Assembly (NCBI GenBank): GCA_023264735.1 | Contig: JAHFVD010000021.1 | Location: 41,966-105,965 of the forward strand | Origin: Mycobacterium sp. | GTDB lineage: Bacteria; Actinomycetota; Actinomycetes; Mycobacteriales; Mycobacteriaceae | Direction of reading: 5' to 3' | DNA length: 64,000 bases | Shown here: positions 8,152 through 16,118 of the stretch, in pieces | Layout of the letters: the number at the start of each line of letters is the position of its first letter | Numbering within the stretch: the stretch's first letter is position 1 | Made by a program: the position numbers and the translations under genes | The notes under the pieces: model-generated | The model's input: only the letters and a program-made list of their open reading frames with translations | What the model was told of the DNA's origin: nothing | The model's database searches: none

Positions 8152-8766
8152 TCAGAAATCTGCGATGGCGGGCGCGACATAGAGGGAGGCCATCACCCGA
8201 ATATCGGCATCCGACACCCGATCGTTGAGCAGGAACATCACCAGTACCGTGCCCAACCAGGCGATGGTGCCGTCCTCGCTGTCGAGGTGACTCCGTAGGT
8301 CACCCCGGAGCCGCGCTCGTTCCAGCGCGGGCCCCCACAGTTTCACCAGGAACTCGTGCCCGAATGCGGTTGGGGTCATGCCCAGCTGGCCGAGTCTTTC
8401 GTGGCGGGCGAGTCGCAACAGCTCCATGAAAACGTCGTCGGCGCGACAGGCGGCCACGGTCTGCGCCAGACCGTTGACGAGGGCTTCGGTCAGGGTGGGC
8501 GCTTCGGCGATGGCCGGTGCTATCCGGTCGACGATCGCCGCCGCCCGGTCCAGCGCAACGGCATCGATCAGAGCGGCTCGGCTGGAGTAGAAGTTGTAGA
8601 AGTTGGTCGGTGAGATACCGGCTGCGCTCGCGGCGTCCTCGATCCTGGTCCGGCGTACTCCGTAGCGGGCAAAGCAGTCAGCCGCCGCGGCGACGAGTTC
8701 GCGTCGCTTGGCGTCCTTGGAATTCGAAGTGGTCTCGGCGTGTGCCGAAGACGCAGGTCCGCTCAC
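8152..8766 (-). CDS. TetR-family transcriptional regulator
   Basis: 204 residues. An N-terminal helix-turn-helix (RRELVAAAADCFARYGV, then a recognition region ISPTNFYNFYSSRAAL) is followed by an all-helical ligand domain. The start is placed at GTG 8766 because GGAGG sits 4-8 bases upstream; the frame runs further to 8844 but without a ribosome site. It is divergent from the KshA-like Rieske gene at 8881 with a 114-base gap holding an inverted repeat, so it likely controls that gene and itself. Confidence 0.85.
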   Translation of the reverse strand: MSGPASSAHAETTSNSKDAKRRELVAAAADCFARYGVRRTRIEDAASAAGISPTNFYNFYSSRAALIDAVALDRAAAIVDRIAPAIAEAPTLTEALVNGLAQTVAACRADDVFMELLRLARHERLGQLGMTPTAFGHEFLVKLWGPALERARLRGDLRSHLDSEDGTIAWLGTVLVMFLLNDRVSDADIRVMASLYVAPAIADF

Positions 8767-8826
8767 GGTCCTCCGAAGTGTGTACCTATTGCCGACTCTC
8801 GCCCGTAAGGATAGCGTCGGTTGAGT

Positions 8827-8852
8827 ATTGAGGAAAATTATCATTTCTCAAT
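8827..8852. promoter_or_regulatory. Inverted repeat in the TetR/Rieske divergent promoter
   Basis: ATTGAG-N14-CTCAAT, located in the AT-rich part of the gap between the TetR start (8766) and the Rieske start (8881). It is a reasonable operator for the adjacent TetR protein. A direct TTGAG repeat adjoins the left arm. Confidence 0.5.
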
Positions 8853-8880
8853 TGGTACGAGCAGCAGGCCAGGAGTGAAC

Positions 8881-9900
8881 ATGCCGGTAGAGGCCCGCGA
8901 CAGGGTGAAAGGCAGGAAGCTGCCGTCGGCGCTCATGCCGTCAGGTTGGTTCCAGATCGGATGGAGTCACGACTTCGCCGAGCGCAGCACCACTCGGGTG
9001 AGCTACTTCGACCGGGAGTTTGTGGTCTACCGCGGAGAATCTGGACAGCTGCATGCACTGGATGGGTACTGCAGGCACCTCGGTGCCCATCTAGGCGTGG
9101 GTGGTGCGGTTGAGGGGGAGGGCGTGCGCTGCCCCTTCCATGGCTGGATGTATGGCCCCGATGGCTCCAACACCGATATCCCTTACAGCCACCCCGACAC
9201 GATGAACAACCTGCGTCTGGGTTGTTGGAAAGTACGCGAGATCGACGGCGTCGTCATCATGTACGTCGGTGCTGCCGACGACGCGGCCGCGCTCGAACCA
9301 ACGAGCTTTCGGCCAACGCACATCGACACCTGGCCGGTGTCGGAAGTATCGACCCGGATTTGGCGCGATATGCCGGCGGCGCCCCAAATGGCAGGCGAGA
9401 ACGTCGTCGACGCAGCGCATTTCAAGTTCGTTCACCGCAATGCTGCGATCGGCGACCTCGAGGTGCTCGATCACGAGGGGCCGGTGTTCCGCACGCGCGT
9501 GGAAGCCAAACAGGGCGACGCGAGTGCCAAGCCGACCTGGGCGACACCGCATGGGCCGGTTGACGCGCGGGTTGACTTGGAGGCCCGCGGGCTCGGACTG
9601 CTCTGGAATGTCCAGTACGGCTTCGACGAGATCACCTCGCTGCTGGGTGTGACGCCTACCTCCGCCGAGACGATGGACGTTCGGGCCAGCATCTGGGTTC
9701 CGCGCTGCCGCGGCGATGGTACCGCGATGTCGGAGGAGATTCGAAATAGGTGGATTACCTTCATGCACAAGCAGATTGAGGCAGATCTTGAAATTTGGAA
9801 CCATCAGACCTACGTGCACAGCGCACCATTGGCTCAGTCCGAGCAGGAGCCTATGCGGAAGTTCCGTCGGTGGTCCCAGCAGTTCTACATGACGTCATGA
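8881..9900 (+). CDS. KshA-like Rieske oxygenase
   Basis: 339-residue oxygenase component related to 3-ketosteroid-9-alpha-hydroxylase KshA. Rieske ligands are in CRHLGAHLG and CPFHGW. The mononuclear iron site is DAAHFKFVH (D-x2-H-x4-H). The C-terminal DLEIWNHQTY and RRWSQQFY segments match the KshA subgroup. The start is ATG 8881 with AGGAG at 8871-8875. It needs an electron donor; the reductase at 6474 is the nearest candidate. It is similar to the protein at 13855, and the two may act on successive intermediates or on related substrates. The position hydroxylated is unknown. Confidence 0.88.
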   Translation: MPVEARDRVKGRKLPSALMPSGWFQIGWSHDFAERSTTRVSYFDREFVVYRGESGQLHALDGYCRHLGAHLGVGGAVEGEGVRCPFHGWMYGPDGSNTDIPYSHPDTMNNLRLGCWKVREIDGVVIMYVGAADDAAALEPTSFRPTHIDTWPVSEVSTRIWRDMPAAPQMAGENVVDAAHFKFVHRNAAIGDLEVLDHEGPVFRTRVEAKQGDASAKPTWATPHGPVDARVDLEARGLGLLWNVQYGFDEITSLLGVTPTSAETMDVRASIWVPRCRGDGTAMSEEIRNRWITFMHKQIEADLEIWNHQTYVHSAPLAQSEQEPMRKFRRWSQQFYMTS

Positions 9901-9966
9901 TGTCAACACACCCTCGCCGCTGGGCCGGCGTGGCCGTCCACCACCGCCGCGCCCGTCGACCTCCAC

Positions 9967-9977
9967 CAATATTATTG
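9967..9977. promoter_or_regulatory. Palindrome / -10 region at the start of the TetR gene at 9982
   Basis: CAATATTATTG is a perfect palindrome ending 4 bases before the second ATG. It contains TATTAT (9970-9975), a good -10 whose start point would fall on ATG 9982. No Shine-Dalgarno is present, so leaderless, autorepressed transcription is plausible. Confidence 0.45.
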
Positions 9978-9981
9978 AATG

Positions 9982-10698
9982 ATGGCTAGAAAATCTGCGG
10001 CGGGCGCTTCCGCTGACTCCGAGGTCGAGTCGAAGTCTCAACGTACGCGCCAACGTATCCTCGACGCCGCGGCGCATGTACTGAGCGTGAAGGGGTTCGC
10101 CGGGACGCGACTGTCGGACGTTGCGGAATACGCGCAGCTGCAGGCGCCGGCGATCTACTACTACTTCCTTTCCCGCGAGGACCTCATCGAAGAGGTGATG
10201 TTCTGCGGTATCAGCGATATGCGACAGCATCTTCAAGACACCCTCGACGCTCTCCCCGTCGGAACCCCGCCGCTGGATCGCATCATGGCTGCGGTGGAAG
10301 CTCATCTTCGCCATGAGCTGGAACTTTCCGACTATGCGACCGCCTCGATCCGCAACTCCGGTCAGATTCCCGAGCACCTCAGCGCCCGAGAGCGCAAGGA
10401 GAGCGCGGCCTACGGCCGAATGTGGCAGCGATTGTTCGATGACGCGGCTGCCGACGGTGAGATGCGTACCGACCTCGACCCGCGGTTCGTGCAGGGCCTG
10501 CTGCTGGGCGCGCTGAACTGGGCGGCGGAATGGTGGGATCCGCGGTGGGGATCTGTTGACAGTATCGTCGCCAGTGCGCAGGGCCTCGTGCGTAGTGGGA
10601 TCAGCCCAGTCGCCGGGGCATCCCCAGGCGCAAGCGCTTCCTCCGTACCTCTGGCTAGCCGGAGCCCACGCCAGGAGGCGGTGAGGGCGGCGGACTGA
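9982..10698 (+). CDS. TetR-family transcriptional regulator
   Basis: About 238 residues. The helix-turn-helix lies near residues 20-65 (RQRILDAAAHVLSVKGFAG, recognition region LQAPAIYYYFLSREDL). The C-terminal domain has the LLLGALNWAAEWWDP segment seen in KstR2-like and other lipid-catabolism TetR proteins. The last 40 residues are Ser/Pro/Arg-rich and probably disordered. Two adjacent ATGs exist (9979, 9982); the second fits a leaderless start. It follows the Rieske gene in the same direction by 81 bases and may regulate the island. Confidence 0.85.
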   Translation: MARKSAAGASADSEVESKSQRTRQRILDAAAHVLSVKGFAGTRLSDVAEYAQLQAPAIYYYFLSREDLIEEVMFCGISDMRQHLQDTLDALPVGTPPLDRIMAAVEAHLRHELELSDYATASIRNSGQIPEHLSARERKESAAYGRMWQRLFDDAAADGEMRTDLDPRFVQGLLLGALNWAAEWWDPRWGSVDSIVASAQGLVRSGISPVAGASPGASASSVPLASRSPRQEAVRAAD

Positions 10699-10875
10699 GC
10701 CCGCATCGGGCGCAGGGGCGCTCACTTCCTCGCTGCCGCAACCAGTTCGGCTGCGTCGGCGAACTTTGCCCGTGAACGTCGGCTGTCCGCTGCGTGCTCC
10801 CGCTCGGCGGTGTCAATCGGCCGCCAGCCCGGCTGCGAAATCGTCGAACTGCGAGCCGCAATCCCTCCGGTTCAC

Positions 10876-11778
10876 TCAGGTTATCGACCAGATCTCTAAG
10901 AGTGTGCGGAGTGTGGCGACCAGGGGCAACGGCTGATCCAACATCGGGTGATGGCCTGCTTCGGCCAGCTCGATGAATGGACCCCGAAGCTGCAAGATCT
11001 CCTGGATCTGCTCGGCCATCGTTGGCGGCACGAGCCCTTGCTGGCAGTGGAGATACGCTACCCTGCAGGGCATTTCGGCAAGCATGTTCTCCATCACATC
11101 CTGGTCGGCATGCGTTTCTTCGAGCAGAGAACCGCTGAAGATTGCCGGATCGAACTTCCAGTTCCACCCCTCGGCGGTCTTCCGTACGGATTCCGCGGCG
11201 ATATGCGCACTGACATAAGGCAATACGGCCTCTTGCCTCGGTACCGGCGTGAAGCGAGCCAGGATCTCCTGCTTCGTCCGGTAACCGCTCGGACGATGCT
11301 GTCGGCTACGGAGCCGACTTTCTTCTGGGGCGCGACCGCGAAGCGGTGAATCGACCACCACAATGCTGTCGACCTGGTCGCCGTAGTCGAAGGCTGTCGT
11401 CGCCGCCACCCAGCCACCCATGCTGTGTCCTACCAACGTCGGGAGGCCTGACGCCCCCGAGGCCTCTACCGCGGCAAGTAGCTCCCGTGCCCAGGTGTCC
11501 CACCGATAGCTGCTGCGGGTGTCGCTGTCGCCGTGGCCGCTGAGGTCGGGTGCGATCACCCGGTGGGTGTGTATGAAGAAGGGCGCGATGTGGTCCCACC
11601 AGCCGGAGTGAGCTCCGCCGCCGTGCACGAACACCAGCGGCGGATTCCCGGTAGCACCCCAGGCGCGCAGATGGATACGGCACCCTTCGGCGTGGACCTC
11701 GATGCGGTCAGGTTCATGCGCCAGCGCGGCCGTGAACCAGGCCGGCGTAGTGGGTGTCGGGGGCACTTTGCGGAACAA
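10876..11778 (-). CDS. Alpha/beta hydrolase
   Basis: 300-residue alpha/beta-hydrolase fold protein. The oxyanion motif is HGGG (residues 52-55), the nucleophile is S119 in GHSMGG, and the catalytic His is in GHHPM near residue 279. Relatives include esterases, epoxide hydrolases and C-C bond hydrolases, and nothing here settles the substrate. The start is TTG 11778 with GAAGG upstream. It is divergent from the CoA-ligase operon. Between its 3' end and the TetR gene at 9982 lie 177 bases without features. Confidence 0.82.
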   Translation of the reverse strand: MFRKVPPTPTTPAWFTAALAHEPDRIEVHAEGCRIHLRAWGATGNPPLVFVHGGGAHSGWWDHIAPFFIHTHRVIAPDLSGHGDSDTRSSYRWDTWARELLAAVEASGASGLPTLVGHSMGGWVAATTAFDYGDQVDSIVVVDSPLRGRAPEESRLRSRQHRPSGYRTKQEILARFTPVPRQEAVLPYVSAHIAAESVRKTAEGWNWKFDPAIFSGSLLEETHADQDVMENMLAEMPCRVAYLHCQQGLVPPTMAEQIQEILQLRGPFIELAEAGHHPMLDQPLPLVATLRTLLEIWSIT

Positions 11779-12202
11779 GGCATCGCCTTCGCAGTCACGA
11801 CGAGCAAGGGCTGCAGGATGTGTCGCCCGGTCGGCCCCAAGATAGTGGTCCGGACCGGTTTTCGCGACGAGTATCAGCGTAGTGCGCGGCGCCCTGTCTG
11901 TTCACGGCTCGTTAACGACGGCAAGGCCTGATGGAGGGAGTTCGGCCGCCTCTCGGCACTGAAGGACTGTTGCGCTGAGTTGGTAACTTATCGTAAATTA
12001 ACTTTTAAATGGAGTGCGTCAACGCCATGCAGCCCGCGGTGCACACCTCACTCCGCTTAACTAGATCGAAGGCAGGTCTACGTGGCGCTCACCAGCCGCA
12101 TGATCGTTGCGTGGGCCGGGGCCTGCGCCGGTCGCGTTCTGGTCTCCTGCGCAGCCGGAAGCCCGAATACCTCGCGAGCGATCGCAAGGCCTTCGTGTGT
12201 GG
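11779..12202. other. 424-base intergenic region with the conserved element
   Basis: Divergent gap between the hydrolase and the CoA-ligase operon. Apart from the element at 11983-12006, I see only a small GTG-initiated frame (12082-12246) with GGCAGG upstream and no recognisable product. The leader between the element and the ligase start is about 200 bases. Confidence 0.5.
11983..12006 (+). promoter_or_regulatory. Shared 24-bp AT-rich element, copy 1 (CoA-ligase operon)
   Basis: Core ACTTATCGTAAATTAACT. The whole 24 bases differ from copy 3 (49408) at one position and from copy 2 (25163) at four. TAAATT inside it fits a mycobacterial -10 (TANNNT). TAACTT occurs twice with a 15-base period. 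Probably a promoter-overlapping operator or activator site. Confidence 0.65.
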
Positions 12203-13858
12203 ATGACATCAGCCCCCTCGACGACTACGGAGTTCGCATTGATTGATCCGATGACAGCTACGCCGGTAGTCGACCGCACGGTCGCGGCGGTTCTCGACAA
12301 GCAGGCAGAGGCCCAACCCGACAAGCTCGCAATCGTGGACGAGAGCGGCGAAAGCCTCACCTATGGCGAGCTTCGAGACATCTCGCTGCGGACCGGCGCG
12401 GGCATTCGCGCAGCCGGAGTTGGGCACCAAGAGCCCGTGTTGATCATGCTCGACAATCATGTAGATCTCGTGACGGTATGGGCGGGCGCTGGGATGACGT
12501 CGGTCATCGCCGTGACGATCAACACCGCCTACAAGGGCGAAATGCTGCAGTACGTGATCAACAAGAGCAAAGCCAAGGTTGCCGTCATCGAGGCCGGCTA
12601 CTGCGCGCGATTGGCAGAGATCGCCGACGGGCTGACCGAGCTACAGGTCGTATACGTACGCGGCGAGGGCGCAGAGCTCCCCTCCCGACTTGAACGCCGT
12701 GACTTCGAGGACCTGGGGGCGGCCGAGCCGACCTGCTTCGACCGGCCGCACGTGTCCGACATCGCGAGTGTCATCTTCACCTCGGGTACGGAGGGGCCAT
12801 CGAAGGCGGTGTTGTGTCCGCATGGACACGCCTTCCAGACGTCGGCGTCATTCACATATCAAACGGATCAGGATGACGTCGTGCTCGTCGCGTTGCCGTT
12901 GTTCCACGCCGGCGGTCTCTTTGCGGGTGTGCTGAACGCCCTGCGCGGCGGTGCGACGGCGGTGATTCGGAGCTTCTCGGCGAGCAGGTTCTGGGACGAC
13001 GTTCGTGCGTACGGGTGTACGCAGACGGTGCTCATGGGGGCAATGATCGATTTCCTCTGGCGGGCGCCCGCGACGGACTCTGACCAGACGCATCCGCTTC
13101 GTAATGTCACGGTGGTTCCGGCGATGCCGTATGTGCGCGAGTTCGCCGAACGGTTCGGTATCTCGGTGGAGAGCGCCTACGGGCAATCCGAGACAGGGAC
13201 TCCAATCATCGCCTCGGCGAAGGATGCGGAGCCGTTCTTGTGTGGATATCCACGGTCGTTCTTCGAGATCAGGATCGTCGATGACAACGATGTCGAGGTA
13301 CCCATGGGGGCCAGCGGCGAGATCCTCATCCGATCCAACGAGCCGTGGTCGATGTTCGCCGGCTACCTCGACGATATGGCCGCCACCATCAAGGCAACCC
13401 GGAACGGCTGGGTCCACACCGGCGACGTGGGCCGCTTAGACGATCGCGGTCAGGTCTTCTTCGTCGACAGGAAGAAGGATGCGTTGCGTCGGCGTGGCGA
13501 GAACGTCTCGTCGCTGGAAGTCGAGAAGTATTTGGTCGCCCATCCCCACGTCGCGGAGGCCGCAATCGTCTCGGTGCCAAGCCAGCACCTCGAAGACGAC
13601 ATCAAGGCCGTCGTGGTGCTCGAAGCCGGGGCGGAATTCGACCCTGAGCATCTCCTGCGCGATCTCTACGAGCGGCTGCCCTACTTCATGGTTCCCCGCT
13701 ACTACGAGGTGATCGACGAATTGCCGTTGACGCCAACGAAGAAAGTCGCCAAGGCCGAACTCCGCAAGCGCGGGATCACGGCTAGCACCTGGGATTGCGA
13801 AGCCCATGGATTCACGGTCACCCGTTCAGCCCTGCGAGAGGAAGTGCGTTCAGTATGA
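12203..13858 (+). CDS. AMP-forming acyl-CoA ligase (FadD-like)
   Basis: 551 residues. Activates a carboxylic acid to its CoA thioester using ATP. Motifs seen: the phosphate loop FTSGTEGPSKAV near residue 190, TGDVGRLDDRGQVFFVDRKKD-type hinge region near 406, and the C-terminal catalytic Lys region (LTPTKKVAKAE) near 510. The start is uncertain: ATG 12203 or ATG 12251, neither with a good Shine-Dalgarno; the frame extends back to 12107. First gene of a six-gene coupled operon (ligase, Rieske, thiolase-like, P450, FadE, LLM). The carboxylic substrate is probably a ring compound, by context only. Confidence 0.85.
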   Translation: MTSAPSTTTEFALIDPMTATPVVDRTVAAVLDKQAEAQPDKLAIVDESGESLTYGELRDISLRTGAGIRAAGVGHQEPVLIMLDNHVDLVTVWAGAGMTSVIAVTINTAYKGEMLQYVINKSKAKVAVIEAGYCARLAEIADGLTELQVVYVRGEGAELPSRLERRDFEDLGAAEPTCFDRPHVSDIASVIFTSGTEGPSKAVLCPHGHAFQTSASFTYQTDQDDVVLVALPLFHAGGLFAGVLNALRGGATAVIRSFSASRFWDDVRAYGCTQTVLMGAMIDFLWRAPATDSDQTHPLRNVTVVPAMPYVREFAERFGISVESAYGQSETGTPIIASAKDAEPFLCGYPRSFFEIRIVDDNDVEVPMGASGEILIRSNEPWSMFAGYLDDMAATIKATRNGWVHTGDVGRLDDRGQVFFVDRKKDALRRRGENVSSLEVEKYLVAHPHVAEAAIVSVPSQHLEDDIKAVVVLEAGAEFDPEHLLRDLYERLPYFMVPRYYEVIDELPLTPTKKVAKAELRKRGITASTWDCEAHGFTVTRSALREEVRSV

Positions 13859-14877
13859 GGGAATTTCCGAGCAATGTAGTTCCGTCCGGCTGGTACATGA
13901 TCGGCTGGTCGTCAGACTTCACCGTGGCGGAGCCGAAACCACTGTCGTACTTCGGCGAGGAACTCGTCGCGTATCGAGGCGAGTCCGGCAAGCTGATCGT
14001 CTTGGACGCGTACTGCCGTCACATGGGTGCGCATCTGGGCTACGGCGGCTGCGTGAAGGGTGACGCGATCGCCTGCCCCTACCACGGGTGGGTGTGGGGT
14101 CCTGACGGCCGAAACACCGAGATTCCGTACAGCGCGCCGGACAAGATGGGCAACCTCAAGATCAAGAAGTACCCCGTCCATGAGGTCGACGAGATCGTAC
14201 TGGTGTATTACAGCAACGACGGTCGCGGTCCGCTCTATGATCCGCCGGAGCGGATGATCCGGTTCGACGGCGAGACCTGGCCGGTAAGCCAGGCCACCAC
14301 AAAGATCTGGCTCGATCAACAGATCTCGCCGCAGTACATGGCTGAGAATGCCGCCGACGCAGCACATTTCAAGTATGTGCACCGCGCGGCGGAAATCGCC
14401 GATATCGCCGATTCGGCGGTCGACGGTGGAGTCTTCCGCGCGCGGCTCGACTTAACGTTCGGCGGCCACGCCGCGACCACCTGGGCGACGCCGACCGGAC
14501 CGGTTGATGGCTCGATTCTCACCGAGAACTGGGGATTGGGGCTGGGCTGGAGTCGGCTCCAAGGTTTCGACGACGTCATCTACCTGATGGGGATCACACC
14601 GACGTCTCCGCACTCTGCCGACATGAGGTCCACGACGTGGGTGGCGCGCAAACGCGGTGACGGCAGCATGATGTCGGAGAAGGTCCGCGACATGTGGGTG
14701 GCCCAGCAGAACGGTCAGGTTGACGCCGACCTGAAGGTGTGGAATCACCTGTCCTACATCGAGAATGCGCCGTGGGCGTTGTCCGAGAGTTCCTCAATGC
14801 GCGTGCTGCGGGGCTGGGCCAAGCAGTTCTATCCCGCCGAGTCGGGAGCCGATGAAAATGAGGGAGTACGGCCATGA
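13855..14877 (+). CDS. KshA-like Rieske oxygenase
   Basis: 340 residues, with the same architecture as the protein at 8881: CRHMGAHLG and CPYHGW for the Rieske cluster, DAAHFKYVH for the mononuclear iron, and the C-terminal DLKVWNHLSY and RGWAKQFY segments. It begins at an ATG overlapping the ligase stop (ATGA) and its own stop overlaps the next ATG, so it is translated with the ligase and the thiolase-like gene. In this setting it may hydroxylate a free or CoA-linked acid. It needs an external reductase, most likely the one at 6474. Confidence 0.88.
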   Translation: MREFPSNVVPSGWYMIGWSSDFTVAEPKPLSYFGEELVAYRGESGKLIVLDAYCRHMGAHLGYGGCVKGDAIACPYHGWVWGPDGRNTEIPYSAPDKMGNLKIKKYPVHEVDEIVLVYYSNDGRGPLYDPPERMIRFDGETWPVSQATTKIWLDQQISPQYMAENAADAAHFKYVHRAAEIADIADSAVDGGVFRARLDLTFGGHAATTWATPTGPVDGSILTENWGLGLGWSRLQGFDDVIYLMGITPTSPHSADMRSTTWVARKRGDGSMMSEKVRDMWVAQQNGQVDADLKVWNHLSYIENAPWALSESSSMRVLRGWAKQFYPAESGADENEGVRP

Positions 14878-16118
14878 CAACGTCGACGGTAATTCTCGGT
14901 ACGGGTATGACCCGCTTCGGCAAGTTTCCTGACGCCTCGCTTCGGAGCCTCGCAACGGAGGCCGTCACTGCGGCACTCGCCGACGCCGGGGTCAGCGCCG
15001 AAGATGTCGGATTCGTGTTCTGTGGCAACGCCGCCGCCGGCGTTCTCCATGCTCAGGAGATGATCCGCGGACAGTCGTCGCTACGTGAAACGGGATTACT
15101 CGGCAAGCCCATCATCAACGTCGAGAATGCCTGTGCGTCTTCCTCTTCGGCGTTTGCGATGGCAGTCATGGCGGTCCAATCAGGAGCGACGGACGTCGCC
15201 GTCGCACTTGGGGTGGAGAAGTTGACTCACCAGAACAAGGCGAGGTCGGTTACCGCGATCGCTACCGCGGTGGACCTCGAGGATGATCCGGCGGCGCGCC
15301 GCTATCTGTCTCGTGCCCTGTTCGGCTGGGATACCGAAACGGCGGCGCCCTCGGAAGGTGAACTCGGCCAAGGCTCCAAGTTCATGGATGTCTACGCCGT
15401 GATGACCAAGAATTACTTTGCGGCAAGCGGGGCGACGCTGCGGGACCTGGCGGAGGTTGCGGCAAAGAATAACGGCAACGGCGCCCTGAACCCCAATGCG
15501 CAGTTCCGCAAGGCGGTTTCGGTCGACGAGGTACTTGCCAGCCGCGAGGTTTCGCCGCCACTGCGGTTGTTGATGTGCTCCTCGATCGGCGACGGCGCCG
15601 CCGCTCTTGTCGTCACCTCTGCCGACTATGCCAAACAACGAGGTGCGTCGGGTGTGACGGTCGAGGCCGTCGCATTGTTGTCGGGTCAACCGCAGGTGGC
15701 CGATGGTCCCAGTGCCACCACACGTGCTGCGCGACAGGCCTACGAGCAGGCCGGCCTGGGCCCTGACGACCTCGATGTCGTCGAACTGCACGACGCCGCG
15801 GCTACCGGTGAGCTGATCAACTACGAGGATCTCGCGCTGTGCCCGCGCGGGGATGGTCCGAAGCTTTTGGCCAGCGGCGACACCATGATCGGCGGACGCC
15901 TGCCCGTCAATCCCAGCGGTGGTCTGCTCGCTCGTGGGCACCCGATCGGTGCGACCGGATGCGCGCAGCTCGTCGAGTTGGCCGATCAGCTCCGCGGCCG
16001 TTGTGGGCCCAGGCAGGTCGCGGGTGCATCGGTTGGGCTCGCGCAAAACGCTGGGGGATATGTCGGAGGTGACGCCGCAGCAGCGGTGGTGACCATCCTC
16101 AGCTCCGGAAGGAAGTGA
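14874..16118 (+). CDS. Thiolase-fold lipid-transfer protein (Ltp-like)
   Basis: 414 residues of the SCP2-thiolase/Ltp group. The nucleophile is C87 in NACASSSSAF, with HDAAATGE near residue 306 and GHPIGATG near residue 354. The third, C-terminal Cys of classical thiolases is replaced by a QNAGGY-type end. Relatives act in steroid side-chain removal as retro-aldolases (Ltp2, which needs a DUF35 partner) or as thiolases; no DUF35 gene is beside it. ATGA overlap at its start and GTGA overlap at its end. Confidence 0.82.
   Translation: MTTSTVILGTGMTRFGKFPDASLRSLATEAVTAALADAGVSAEDVGFVFCGNAAAGVLHAQEMIRGQSSLRETGLLGKPIINVENACASSSSAFAMAVMAVQSGATDVAVALGVEKLTHQNKARSVTAIATAVDLEDDPAARRYLSRALFGWDTETAAPSEGELGQGSKFMDVYAVMTKNYFAASGATLRDLAEVAAKNNGNGALNPNAQFRKAVSVDEVLASREVSPPLRLLMCSSIGDGAAALVVTSADYAKQRGASGVTVEAVALLSGQPQVADGPSATTRAARQAYEQAGLGPDDLDVVELHDAAATGELINYEDLALCPRGDGPKLLASGDTMIGGRLPVNPSGGLLARGHPIGATGCAQLVELADQLRGRCGPRQVAGASVGLAQNAGGYVGGDAAAAVVTILSSGRK

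Noticed and set aside
12082..12246. Small GTG-started frame with GGCAGG upstream in the ligase leader
   Set aside because: Product is not recognisable and the frame ends before ATG 12251. A leader peptide cannot be supported.
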